Shown: positions 16,417 to 24,932 of the stretch, piece after piece
Layout of the letters: each line of letters starts with the position of its first letter
Position numbering within the stretch: the first letter of the stretch is position 1
Source: Gimesia aquarii
GTDB taxonomy: Bacteria; Planctomycetota; Planctomycetia; Planctomycetales; Planctomycetaceae
DNA length: 64,000 nucleotides
Direction: 5' to 3'
NCBI RefSeq assembly: GCF_007748175.1
Contig: NZ_CP037422.1
Coordinates: 2,687,231-2,751,230 of the forward strand
Position numbers and translations under genes: made by a program
Notes under the pieces: generated by a model
The model's input: only the letters and a program-made list of their open reading frames with translations
Databases searched by the model: none
What the model was told of the DNA's origin: nothing

Positions 16417-18894
16417 TCAATTGATTTCGGCAGCTTCCTCAGCACGTTGAAGATAAGTGCGAATCGCCCGTTGATATGTTTGCTCTGCTTCGCCTCGTTC
16501 ATGCGCGGCAATTTTTTGATGACGATTTTTCCATAACAGCTTGATGGATTCTGCACACCATAGCGCGCTCTCGCGCGAGGCACGAATGGGACGTTCTTTC
16601 ACGATAACATTCACCGGGTTAGTATGCAGTTGTGGAAATTGCCGTAATGCAATCCAACTGCTTTGTGTTACAGGAACAGTGAATTTGAGTTGATGAATTT
16701 GTCCATCAGCGGGAACAGATTTTTTGGCCACGACTTCGCCATTGCAAACAATCTCTACCAATCTTTGTCCCCCCGTTACATAATCGGAATTTCGTGGTGC
16801 ATGCAAAATACGCGTATCTCCCTGTGCGCGGCGACCCTCGGGGGGATTTAATAATCCGTAGGCAACTGCTTTAGGAGTCTCTGGAGCAAAAGAAACTGTT
16901 GCATTGATTTCTACTGTTGTCGGCACTTGAAGTGCAACATCTTCAAAACCCGGGGACTGACCATTCACCTGAAAATTCAAAGCATGAGCAAAACCATCGG
17001 ACACATATGAACGTCCCTGTTTGATTCCCAGGCACCATTGGCTGAAATCAATTTCGTCTATCTCTCCCAATTGTACGTAAACTCTCCCCTGCCCCACGCG
17101 ACGACTACTCATACAAGGAAAATCCGTTTCACCACTGACTTTGAGCGGATAGCCACAGTTTAATATATGGTACCATGTGTTCCACTCTGGAATACGTTCC
17201 GTATCCATCGCGCTGACGAAGTCACAAACGCCTTCCGCAGTGCTCACACAAATTTCCATGGCACCACCTCCATTCATCTCCGGTACTGCCAGATTCGGTA
17301 ATTCATCAGCCGCCTGTTCCAAAGCAATCGTTAATTCTTGCACATTCAATTCGGCGTTCTTATCGTTATCAATATCAGTGAATGGCTTAGGCAGTAGCCC
17401 CTTAGCTGCTTCAGCAGAATTCAACGTTTGTGACTGGTTTTGGTCAAGATTCTGTATCAGTCTCTGTGCTGCCTGCGGCGGATTGACTCGCAGAGCGGAA
17501 TGCGGAAAGCCGGTTACGCCCCCTTGTTCCTGACACCAGCGCATGACAGGTACAGTCCAGCTTGGCCACCCCCTGGTTGTCCCCAACGTGCCGGGATAGG
17601 TTTGATTCTGTAAGTTGAGTAAACAAACATGTCCCAATGCAGCTGAACCAAAACCACTGATTTCCAAATCATATTTCAACAAAGTCAGCGGCTCGCTCAC
17701 ACGATCGGCGGTAGAACCAAAGAACTGTCGCTGTGCCTCAAAACAAGGTCCCCAGGTTAACACGCATCCTACATTCAAACCCTCACCCTTAACCTGGTTG
17801 AACATATCGCGAGGAGTGACTCCTTTCGTCGGATTATCATAGTGCGCACAACCGGCTGCGTGGATATGGTGATCTCCAGAGTAAAATCCGAATTTGCGAG
17901 GATTAACCCAACGTTTCAATTGAATCTCAATTGTCTTAGGAGCATCTTTTGATACAGTCACTTTTTTGGTCAATCTCTGATATTCCGGCCCTCGGCTAAA
18001 TTCCAGATCTAAAACTCCTGAAGGGAGTAAAACGGTGTCGCCGTCTTGTCGATAGATTTGTGGTTGAAAAAAGAAATCGGGAGCCAGCCGCTTTGCCTGT
18101 AAAGGATAAACTCGTCCTTGTGGATCGCGAAACTCCAGCCGTGCTGCCGAGGGTTGACCGTCATAATCTTTGATCGAAAGTTTCACGGGCACAGCTGGTT
18201 GAACATGAAACAAAACAGGTACTTCTCCGCGAAAGCCAATATCCTGAGTTCCCGCACCCACATCGAACCCTAAAGTCGCTTCCCGTTTACCAGATTCATG
18301 GCCATAAATTAAAGCAATCGCATATTCCACCTCGAGACCACTTAACTTGACTGTCATAGGGCTCGCCTGAAACATTTCCACTTCCAGAAAACGATCCTTT
18401 TTGCTGTTAATATTCTGGTTCCGATTTAATTCGGTTTGTGCCTGCCGCTTCAAACTGTTTAATGCGGCTCCCGAATAAACGGGGCCTGCTTGAGGACTGG
18501 AAATCTGTAACTGTCGTGTGACAGTGCTGTGGTTAATGATCTTGATTATAAAAGGTGTGAACCCTCCCTGCTGTAGATTTGCCTGCGCGGGTCCTCGGGC
18601 TACTTTAGTGCGTACTTCGGGATTCAAAGAAACAATACAGAGAACCTCTGAATCAAGTAATTGCTGAATTGTCTTGGAATCGCGTTGCTCACAGGCGGAT
18701 CTCAGTTTTTGAGTCAACGGTTTTGAAAGTGGTGAACCCAAATAATTCAATGCATTGATGAGCCGTTTCACATTGGCTCCGAGTGGCTGCCCTTCCACTT
18801 CTTCAAAAACAGCCTGTTGTTGAGCCGCCCAGACTATATGACAGGGGACCAGAGTTAATATCAGGCAGAATGAAATTCGACAAATAGAAGCCAT
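16417..18894 (-). CDS. CehA/McbA-family metallohydrolase with internal EF-hand pair
   Basis: An 825-residue exported protein. It has a signal peptide (residues 1-23, ending VWA), a beta-rich region (about 90-330) and a PHP-like CehA/McbA domain beginning FYSGDHHIHAAGCAHYDN (GDHHIH about residues 340-345). Further likely metal ligands are TGFPHSALRV (about 461-470) and GETDFPCMSS. Between these lie two canonical 12-residue EF-hand loops: DQNQSQTLNSAE (484-495) and DNDKNAELNVQE (509-520), each with acidic or polar ligands at 1, 3, 5 and Glu at 12, and Leu at 8. Calcium binding inside the catalytic domain is therefore likely. The tail (about 690-790) is a beta module with GEVVAKKSVPADG. The substrate is unknown. 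Start ATG 18894. Confidence 0.82.
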   Translation of the reverse strand: MASICRISFCLILTLVPCHIVWAAQQQAVFEEVEGQPLGANVKRLINALNYLGSPLSKPLTQKLRSACEQRDSKTIQQLLDSEVLCIVSLNPEVRTKVARGPAQANLQQGGFTPFIIKIINHSTVTRQLQISSPQAGPVYSGAALNSLKRQAQTELNRNQNINSKKDRFLEVEMFQASPMTVKLSGLEVEYAIALIYGHESGKREATLGFDVGAGTQDIGFRGEVPVLFHVQPAVPVKLSIKDYDGQPSAARLEFRDPQGRVYPLQAKRLAPDFFFQPQIYRQDGDTVLLPSGVLDLEFSRGPEYQRLTKKVTVSKDAPKTIEIQLKRWVNPRKFGFYSGDHHIHAAGCAHYDNPTKGVTPRDMFNQVKGEGLNVGCVLTWGPCFEAQRQFFGSTADRVSEPLTLLKYDLEISGFGSAALGHVCLLNLQNQTYPGTLGTTRGWPSWTVPVMRWCQEQGGVTGFPHSALRVNPPQAAQRLIQNLDQNQSQTLNSAEAAKGLLPKPFTDIDNDKNAELNVQELTIALEQAADELPNLAVPEMNGGGAMEICVSTAEGVCDFVSAMDTERIPEWNTWYHILNCGYPLKVSGETDFPCMSSRRVGQGRVYVQLGEIDEIDFSQWCLGIKQGRSYVSDGFAHALNFQVNGQSPGFEDVALQVPTTVEINATVSFAPETPKAVAYGLLNPPEGRRAQGDTRILHAPRNSDYVTGGQRLVEIVCNGEVVAKKSVPADGQIHQLKFTVPVTQSSWIALRQFPQLHTNPVNVIVKERPIRASRESALWCAESIKLLWKNRHQKIAAHERGEAEQTYQRAIRTYLQRAEEAAEIN

Positions 18895-18956
18895 TCGCTA
18901 CACCTTTGGTTCAGTTTTCGAGCAACCATTCGGAACTGCTATTTAGTTTCAGATAA

Positions 18957-20126
18957 CTATTCGACTGAGAATTTATGAACTGTCGTCTGCTCGTAGACTT
19001 TTCCGGGTTTAAGAATCGTGTTCGGAAATTCCGGTTGATTTGGCGAGTCAGGAAAATGCTGTGTCTCCAGGCAGAACCCACCATGTTTCTGATACCCACC
19101 ACTGGCTTCGGTTCCATCCAGGAAATTTCCTGTATAAAATTGAACGCCGGGTTCGGTAGTAAAAATTTCCATGACTCTGCCAGATTGTGGATCTTTGACC
19201 CGCGCACAGAAGGCAGGCTGTTTTTCTAATGGATTGATCACCCAGCAATGATCATATCCCCCTTCCACCTGCTCGATACGTTCGCCAATTTTATGTGCTG
19301 TGGTAAAGTCCATCGGGGTGTCTTTCACAATTGCCAGCTCTCCTGTAGGAATAGCAACCTCTGAAACGGGGAGATAGCGATTGCAATTCAAAATCAACTC
19401 ATGATCCAGAATATTCTCTTTCCCGGCCAGATTCCAATAACAATGGTTTGTAACATTTATCGGCGTTGCCTGATCACTGGTCGCCGTATAATCGATTTTG
19501 AATTCATTCTCATTATTGAGGGAGTAAACCACTTTTAATGTCAGTTTTCCCGGATACCCTTCCTCACCATCTGGACTCACATAACTTAAACGAACTCCAA
19601 CTTCATCAGGATCGGAAAAACTCTCAGCAGCCCACACTTTCTTATCAAAGCCCTGTTCGCCTCCATGCAAATGACTGGGAGGATTATTCTGGGCGAGCTG
19701 ATATTCTTTTCCATCCAGAGTAAATTTTCCCTCAGCGATTCGATTCGCATATCGACCACAAATCGCACCGAAATAAGGCCCCTTTTTTTCATACTCTGCT
19801 AAAGTATTAAATCCAAGGGTCACGTTTTCAGTCTTTCCCTCACGATCTGGTACGTAAACGGCGGTAACAATGGCGCCGTAGTTGATGATATTAACGCTCA
19901 CCCCTTTCTCATTTGAAAGTAGAAACTGAGTAATCTCCTGGCCATCAGCGGTTGTTCCATACGGTTCGCTTTGAACTGCCAATTGAAATTCACTTTCTGT
20001 ATTCATCTCAGTATCCTTCTCTGGAGCAGGCTCGATAGACTCTGTAGTTTGCGGTTGTTCCTGTGAACAACCAGCGAGCACGATTAATAGACCTAACAAA
20101 CAAGTACATCGTTTCCAGCGATTCAT
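18957..20126 (-). CDS. galM: Aldose 1-epimerase (galactose mutarotase), lipoprotein
   Basis: A 389-residue enzyme interconverting alpha and beta anomers of aldoses such as galactose and glucose. The N-terminus is a lipoprotein signal (LLGLLIVLAGCSQEQ, lipobox LAGC), so it acts in the periplasm on a membrane anchor. GalM motifs: NYGAIVTAVYVPDREGK, GRYANRIAEGKFTLDG, NNPPSHLHGG, the catalytic His region INVTNHCYWNLAG, YDHCWVIN, TTEPGVQFYTGNF and the catalytic Glu region FCLETQHFPDSPN. The start ATG 20126 has AGGAT upstream. It follows the CehA/McbA gene direction (gap 62 bases), so the two may be co-transcribed with galM first. Confidence 0.93.
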   Translation of the reverse strand: MNRWKRCTCLLGLLIVLAGCSQEQPQTTESIEPAPEKDTEMNTESEFQLAVQSEPYGTTADGQEITQFLLSNEKGVSVNIINYGAIVTAVYVPDREGKTENVTLGFNTLAEYEKKGPYFGAICGRYANRIAEGKFTLDGKEYQLAQNNPPSHLHGGEQGFDKKVWAAESFSDPDEVGVRLSYVSPDGEEGYPGKLTLKVVYSLNNENEFKIDYTATSDQATPINVTNHCYWNLAGKENILDHELILNCNRYLPVSEVAIPTGELAIVKDTPMDFTTAHKIGERIEQVEGGYDHCWVINPLEKQPAFCARVKDPQSGRVMEIFTTEPGVQFYTGNFLDGTEASGGYQKHGGFCLETQHFPDSPNQPEFPNTILKPGKVYEQTTVHKFSVE

Positions 20127-20764
20127 CAAAGTATCCTCTTCTTGAAAGCCAGTGCCATTGATAGACTCAATCCTCGACCTGCATCAAACCAGAATAACAA
20201 ATCCAACAACAAATGTAATCCAGAAACAAAATTTGTATTAATAAGCCATCTATGGTCGAGAACATTACTTTTTCAATACGGTACGTTTTTTTCAAATGCG
20301 AACAGCAATCTCTCATTCTGATGAATCCAAGTCAGTTCAGCAAAGTACACATCACTGGGTTTACTCGGCATGGAAACCGAACGCATTCGCCCCCATTTGT
20401 GGCAGTTGACTTTACTTTCATAACTGATTTCACAATTTTGACTTCTAACGTCAAATTGTCATAACCTTATTGACCACATCTATCTCATGCATTCATATGG
20501 ACACTATCCATTCTTTAAAATTTGAAGATTATGGACTAATAATTGACTTAAACAACTATATGCTAATCACTTAAGCGAATATAAAAATGACACCCAAAAC
20601 TACATCAAAACCAATGTTTTACTAGCTATAATTGAGAGTAGGTGAATCAAAGAAGCAGAAATTTTAGTTGAGACATCAAAAACTTCAGCAATTTTCCATC
20701 ATTTCTCCTCTCTTTTGCGTAATGGAAATATAGCGTGTCATTAACGCGGAGAGGGGAGGTAGAC
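20127..20764. other. Long AT-rich intergenic region
   Basis: About 640 bases between the divergent galM and sigma-factor genes. The sequence is AT-rich with no credible frame, repeat array or RNA gene that I can see. It probably holds the promoters of both genes; I cannot place them with confidence. Confidence 0.5.
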
Positions 20765-21397
20765 ATGCAGTTAAAAATGGTCGATAAAAAAATAGAAGAA
20801 AAAGAATCTCTATCATCTGGCGGCGTAACCAGTGACGCACGTTTGGTAGAGGCAGCTCGCAAGGGTGATGACAGTGCATTCGGTGAGTTAGTCCTTCGCT
20901 ATGAGAGACGACTTATTCGTGTGATCATTCAGTTTGTCAAAAGCCCGGAGTTAGCTGAAGATCTGGCGCAGGACACTTTCCTGAAAAGTTATGAGCGGCT
21001 CGATCAATTCGATACATCCAGACGGTTCGGTCCCTGGTTATTTCGAATTGGGGTCAATCATGCGTTAGATTATCTTCGTAAACAAAAAAGAAGAGGTTGG
21101 TGGTTATTATTTAGTGATAGCCCCTCCGATTCTCCCTTTGACCCGGCTGTTCCGGATCCGAGGGCCAAAATTGATATTAATCAAGAAGTGCAAGCCATTC
21201 TGGAAGAGATTCCTGAAAAGTACCGAACTGTGCTTGTGCTTCGAGATCTGGAAAACTTTTCTACTTCTGAAATAGCCGCCATTCTGGATCGAAAAGAAGC
21301 TACAATTCGATGGCGACTGGCTGAAGCAAGAAATCGTTTCCAAAAACTATGGTCTAGCCGACAAAATGTTGAAACCTCCATGTCGAGCAAGGAATAA
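20765..21397 (+). CDS. ECF-type RNA polymerase sigma factor
   Basis: A 210-residue sigma-70 family factor with region 2 (SAFGELVLRYERRLIRVIIQ, LAEDLAQDTFLKSYERLDQF, FGPWLFRIGVNHALDYLRK) and region 4 (EIPEKYRTVLVLRDLENFST, EIAAILDRKEATIRWRLAEA). These bind core polymerase and the -10 and -35 elements. There is no region 1 or 3, as in ECF factors. ATG 20765 is chosen because GAGGGGAGGT lies 6 bases upstream; the GTG 30 bases earlier would overlap that site. A zinc-finger anti-sigma gene begins 6 bases after the stop, the usual arrangement for a stimulus-controlled pair. Confidence 0.93.
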   Translation: MQLKMVDKKIEEKESLSSGGVTSDARLVEAARKGDDSAFGELVLRYERRLIRVIIQFVKSPELAEDLAQDTFLKSYERLDQFDTSRRFGPWLFRIGVNHALDYLRKQKRRGWWLLFSDSPSDSPFDPAVPDPRAKIDINQEVQAILEEIPEKYRTVLVLRDLENFSTSEIAAILDRKEATIRWRLAEARNRFQKLWSSRQNVETSMSSKE

Positions 21398-21403
21398 AGA
21401 GAC

Positions 21404-21967
21404 ATGCACTGCGCACAATGCAATGGTTTGAAATCACGGGTCGCCCTCGCAGTTGGTAACGACTTATCTGGTTCAGAACTTGAACTTTTAGAAAAACAAC
21501 TCAAGAACTGTGATCAATGCCGCTCTCAATACGAAGAGTTGCAAAAAAGCTATGACGCACTTCAGAAACAGTTGGACAGTGCACCTGTGCCTTCCTTACA
21601 AGACAGTGTCTGGCCTAAAGTCTCAGCTAAGATTGCTGCACAACGCCGAAAAAATCGTCCTACCAGGTTCAACTTCTTGTTGCCTACCTTGACGACGGTT
21701 GCCTGCTGTCTGGCTTTGCTTCTGGTGACAAATTCGCCTAACCCTGTACAACAAACTTTCCCTACTCCAACGAAATCTTATCATCCCGTTTTCATCGGTG
21801 ATCAGAATCTGAGTCCCGTTGATAATGTGATTCGTAAATTTCCGGAAAGACAGTGGGGATTACCTGAAACATCACCCGCAATCGACACGAATCCTTACGG
21901 ATATAATCTGCCTCGTTTAAGGCACGATTCAACAAATTTGAACGACTTACATTCCGTTAAATTTTAA
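21404..21967 (+). CDS. Putative anti-sigma factor with zf-HC2-like N-terminus
   Basis: A 187-residue single-pass membrane protein directly after the sigma gene. The N-terminal domain carries Cys3 and Cys6 (HCAQC) and a C-x-x-C pair in QLKNCDQCRSQYEEL, like the zinc-binding anti-sigma (ZAS) domain. The His of the normal HxxxCxxC is replaced by Gln, so zinc binding may be altered. Residues 45-70 are helical, and a membrane segment follows (about 91-108, LLPTLTTVACCLALLLV). The outer domain is short (about 75 residues) and Pro/Asn-rich. It should hold the sigma factor at the membrane until a signal comes. Position and topology support the call more than sequence does. Confidence 0.78.
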   Translation: MHCAQCNGLKSRVALAVGNDLSGSELELLEKQLKNCDQCRSQYEELQKSYDALQKQLDSAPVPSLQDSVWPKVSAKIAAQRRKNRPTRFNFLLPTLTTVACCLALLLVTNSPNPVQQTFPTPTKSYHPVFIGDQNLSPVDNVIRKFPERQWGLPETSPAIDTNPYGYNLPRLRHDSTNLNDLHSVKF

Positions 21968-21989
21968 GATACCTGCATCTTTCCAAACT

Positions 21990-22020
21990 AAGGCTGGTCA
22001 ATCGACCAGCCTTTTTTTTA
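21990..22020 (+). terminator. Rho-independent terminator of the sigma/anti-sigma operon
   Basis: Stem AGGCTGGTC with GACCAGCCT, loop AATC, followed by eight T residues. It marks the end of the two-gene unit. Confidence 0.93.
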
Positions 22021-22094
22021 TGATGGTGAGCAGTAGAGCGCCTTTCACCACCAACCTGATGTAAATCATGTGACACGGGAATGTATAACTACTC

Positions 22095-23027
22095 ATGTCG
22101 ATTACCATCTCTTTAGCAACCAAAGCCGAAAAATCAGAGGCTTCGGCTTTTATCTTTGCGGACGCAGCAGAAGCTGAGCGAGAGTCACAGACTCAGGATT
22201 TCATGAAATCGATTTCTTCAGGAGAAATCGATAAAACTCAAATTCTGATCGCGAGAGATTCAGGTGCGCTGATTGGAGTAGGAGTTCTGATATTCACAGA
22301 TTTAACAACGGCATTCTTATGGCCTCCGTTTACGAAACGTGACGACTGTGCAGAAGCAATTCTACAGGAAATGGCTATACGTATCGACCAATCCAAAGCC
22401 AGTATCGGTCAATCCTTGCTGGAACCAGGACAGATGAATCATCGACGGTTGCTGAGCCGTAATGGATTTCCTCATTTAACCAACCTGATGTTCATGAGAC
22501 ATCCTCTGACCAAACTGAGTCAAGCCACTTTAAATGATGAGCATTTGCAGTGGATCAAATTTGATGAACACAAAAACCGCAAACGATTCCTGGATTTGCT
22601 GGAGCTAACACATCAGTCTTCTCATGATTGCCCCGCACTGAATCAATCTCGAACTGCTGAAGAATCATTAGAATCTCACCGGAGTTCAGGAGATTCTGAC
22701 CAGAATCACTGGTATCTGTGTCATCGAAATGGAGTCGATCTAGGCGTACTACTGATGACTGAACACAAAAAAGATAATGTCTGGGAAGTCGTCTACATGG
22801 GAGTGGCTCCAGAATATCGGGGAAACGGGTACGGTGCTACTTTGATTCAACATGGATTACTGGAAGCCCAGACCCACAGCCAGACGGCTGTCATACTCGC
22901 CGTTGATTACAAAAATTCCTATGCGATAAAGATTTATGAAGAATTGGGATTTGTGAGTCAATACACTTTGAGTGTTCATGCGCGGATCTGTTCTCGTTTT
23001 CCCGAAAAAAAAACAACAAATCAATAA
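22095..23027 (+). CDS. GNAT family acetyltransferase, possibly tandem-domain
   Basis: A 310-residue protein with two GNAT-like halves. The first (about residues 1-135) is weakly conserved, with ILIARDSGALIGVGVLIFTD. The second (about 150-305) has the acetyl-CoA loop VAPEYRGNGYGATLIQHGLL and the C-terminal AVILAVDYKNSYAIKIYEEL, typical of active GNAT domains. The two-domain layout resembles mycothiol synthase-like and other tandem GNATs. The acetyl acceptor is unknown. It lies between the sigma operon terminator and the dnaA-like gene, on the same strand as both, with about 350 bases to dnaA. Confidence 0.8.
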   Translation: MSITISLATKAEKSEASAFIFADAAEAERESQTQDFMKSISSGEIDKTQILIARDSGALIGVGVLIFTDLTTAFLWPPFTKRDDCAEAILQEMAIRIDQSKASIGQSLLEPGQMNHRRLLSRNGFPHLTNLMFMRHPLTKLSQATLNDEHLQWIKFDEHKNRKRFLDLLELTHQSSHDCPALNQSRTAEESLESHRSSGDSDQNHWYLCHRNGVDLGVLLMTEHKKDNVWEVVYMGVAPEYRGNGYGATLIQHGLLEAQTHSQTAVILAVDYKNSYAIKIYEELGFVSQYTLSVHARICSRFPEKKTTNQ

Positions 23028-23375
23028 ACAGGTTTTGAACAAACAAGCGTTCTCTTTCTGTGAATTTTTTTCTGCGAAATTTGTCATTTTCTACTGGTAA
23101 AACAGCTTTTGATTTCGGTCTCAAAAATCTGAAGAAAATCCTCTCCGTTTCTGTTTGACTCTTTGTTAAATCAAGCTAGTATCAGAAGCACTGAATGAGT
23201 TAACGCAGCGGGCTGGAAGACAATTGCCTGAGATCTTCCTGATGCTGTTCACAATGGAGCTTTTTAGCGCATCATTTCCCTATAAATTTCACGACTATGA
23301 TTTTTACAGAAGAGCAGGATTTCGCTTTTCTTATGTTATAGTAGAGGGATTGTGCGCGCAAGGGGAGGGTGCAAG
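23028..23375. other. Intergenic region upstream of the dnaA-like gene
   Basis: About 350 bases. I looked for DnaA boxes (TTATNCACA and its complement) and found no cluster, so it does not look like a replication origin by eye. AGGGGAGGGT at 23361-23370 is a strong ribosome binding site for the following gene. Confidence 0.5.
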
Positions 23376-24905
23376 ATGCAACCCAAGTCTTTGGCAGTGG
23401 AGGGTACGCTTTGTGGGTCAACACAAAAGCAACCAACGGAAGCCAAGCTGGGGCCTGTAAATACCGAAACAAGTGAGCAATCGATTACGCAATTGCTCGC
23501 GCAGCAGGTCGGTGAACGCAGCTTCCAGAACTGGTTTGCAGGAAAAGTCAGCTTCAAAATAGAAGGCAATCTTCTCACCATAGGCGTTGCCAGTCCATTT
23601 TTGCTGAGCTGGATGCAAAAAAAGTTTTCTTCCCAAATCTACGCGACGGCTCTTGCCTGTATTGGTTCCTCAGCGGAATATCGGTTCGAAGTGAATCCTG
23701 ATCTGGTTCAAGTTTCAAATAACAAAACCTCAAATAGAGAGCCAACTCACTCGACTACTGTAACTTTAGAAACAAATCCCTCTTCTTTGAGTTCAAAAAA
23801 CACATCAGGTGAGCACAAGCGAAGTGATCAAAAGAATTTAAAAAAAGAAGTATCGCGTTACAAAGGCAGGCTCTTTTCGAACCTTTCAACATTTGTAACT
23901 GGCAAGTCAAACCAACTGGCGTATACGGCAACGCTTCAAGCCAGTGATCAGCCGGGAGTGCTTTACAACCCACTCTTTATTCACGGTGGAGTCGGTGTAG
24001 GTAAAACTCACCTTTTAGAAGGATTCTATCGCAAAGTCCGTCAACTCTATCCTTCATTGCAAGTCGTTTTTCTTACATCAGAATCATTCGGAAACTACTT
24101 CTCGAAAGCATTACAAGAAAGGTCTGTTCCCAGTTTTCGTCAGCGATTCCGAAATGTTGATGTGCTCATCATCGATGATGTTGATTTTTTTGAATCCAAA
24201 CGGATCTTTCAGGAAGAGCTCTTACACACGATCAAACATTTGGAAAGCCATGGCCGACAACTCGTTTTTTCGTCAGACAGACACCCACGCCTGCTAACGA
24301 AAATGAGTGAGGAACTTACGACTCGGTTTCTCTCAGGACTAGTCTGTCGTGTGGAATCACCTGAAATCGAGTTGAGACTCGAGATTGCACGACAACGCGC
24401 TTTGAAATTAAAGACTCCCATCACAATGGGTGCTTTGGAATATGTTTCCAGACGATTTACCAATAATGTCCGGGAACTGGAAGGCGCCATGAACTGTCTG
24501 CAAACGTATCACGTCATGACGAAGCAGAAAATCACGACTTCAATGGCACGTCAGATTCTGGCTGATCTGGAACGTGATTGTATCCGAATTGTTAAACTCG
24601 ACGATATTAAACAAATCGTATGTTCTACCTTCGGCATCTCTGAAGCAGATTTGAAATCATCGCGCAGAGCCAGGAATATCAGCCAACCTCGAATGCTGGC
24701 TATGTTTCTTGGAAGAAAATTAACGCAAGCGGCATATAGTGAAATTGGAGAGTTCTTTGGAGGTCGTAATCACAGCACTGTGATGTTCGCAGAAAAACAG
24801 GTCAGAAAATGGCTTGAAAATCGATCTTCGATTCAAGTTGCCTTACAAGAATGGCCTATGGAAGAAATCATCGAATCTCTCGAACAACAGCTCTTAGCCA
24901 GCTAA
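23376..24905 (+). CDS. dnaA: Chromosomal replication initiator DnaA, divergent
   Basis: A 509-residue DnaA-type AAA+ protein that would bind and melt an origin. Domain I (about residues 36-90) has SITQLLAQQVGERSFQNWF and LTIGVASPFLLSWM. Domain II is a variable linker. Domain III begins FVTGKSNQLAYTAT, with Walker A GGVGVGKTHLLEG (about 204-216), Walker B DVLIIDDVDFFESKRIFQEE and the sensor/Arg-finger region LTTRFLSGLVCRVESPEIEL. Domain IV has RNISQPRMLAMFLGRKLTQA and the DNA-binding signature EIGEFFGGRNHSTVMFAEKQ, where the usual Asp of GGRDH is Asn. Start ATG 23376 has an excellent SD. dnaN, recF and gyrB are not adjacent, so this may be either the main or a second DnaA. Confidence 0.87.
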   Translation: MQPKSLAVEGTLCGSTQKQPTEAKLGPVNTETSEQSITQLLAQQVGERSFQNWFAGKVSFKIEGNLLTIGVASPFLLSWMQKKFSSQIYATALACIGSSAEYRFEVNPDLVQVSNNKTSNREPTHSTTVTLETNPSSLSSKNTSGEHKRSDQKNLKKEVSRYKGRLFSNLSTFVTGKSNQLAYTATLQASDQPGVLYNPLFIHGGVGVGKTHLLEGFYRKVRQLYPSLQVVFLTSESFGNYFSKALQERSVPSFRQRFRNVDVLIIDDVDFFESKRIFQEELLHTIKHLESHGRQLVFSSDRHPRLLTKMSEELTTRFLSGLVCRVESPEIELRLEIARQRALKLKTPITMGALEYVSRRFTNNVRELEGAMNCLQTYHVMTKQKITTSMARQILADLERDCIRIVKLDDIKQIVCSTFGISEADLKSSRRARNISQPRMLAMFLGRKLTQAAYSEIGEFFGGRNHSTVMFAEKQVRKWLENRSSIQVALQEWPMEEIIESLEQQLLAS

Positions 24906-24932
24906 ATTCCTCAACCTGGTCGTGAGCTCTGA

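Noticed and set aside
20540-20570. Sigma-70-like promoter (TTGACT then TAATCA) before the sigma gene
   Set aside because: Spacing is about 15 bases and the region is so AT-rich that such matches are expected by chance.
23028-23375. Replication origin beside the dnaA-like gene
   Set aside because: No cluster of TTATNCACA-type boxes or obvious AT-rich unwinding repeats with iterons was found by eye.
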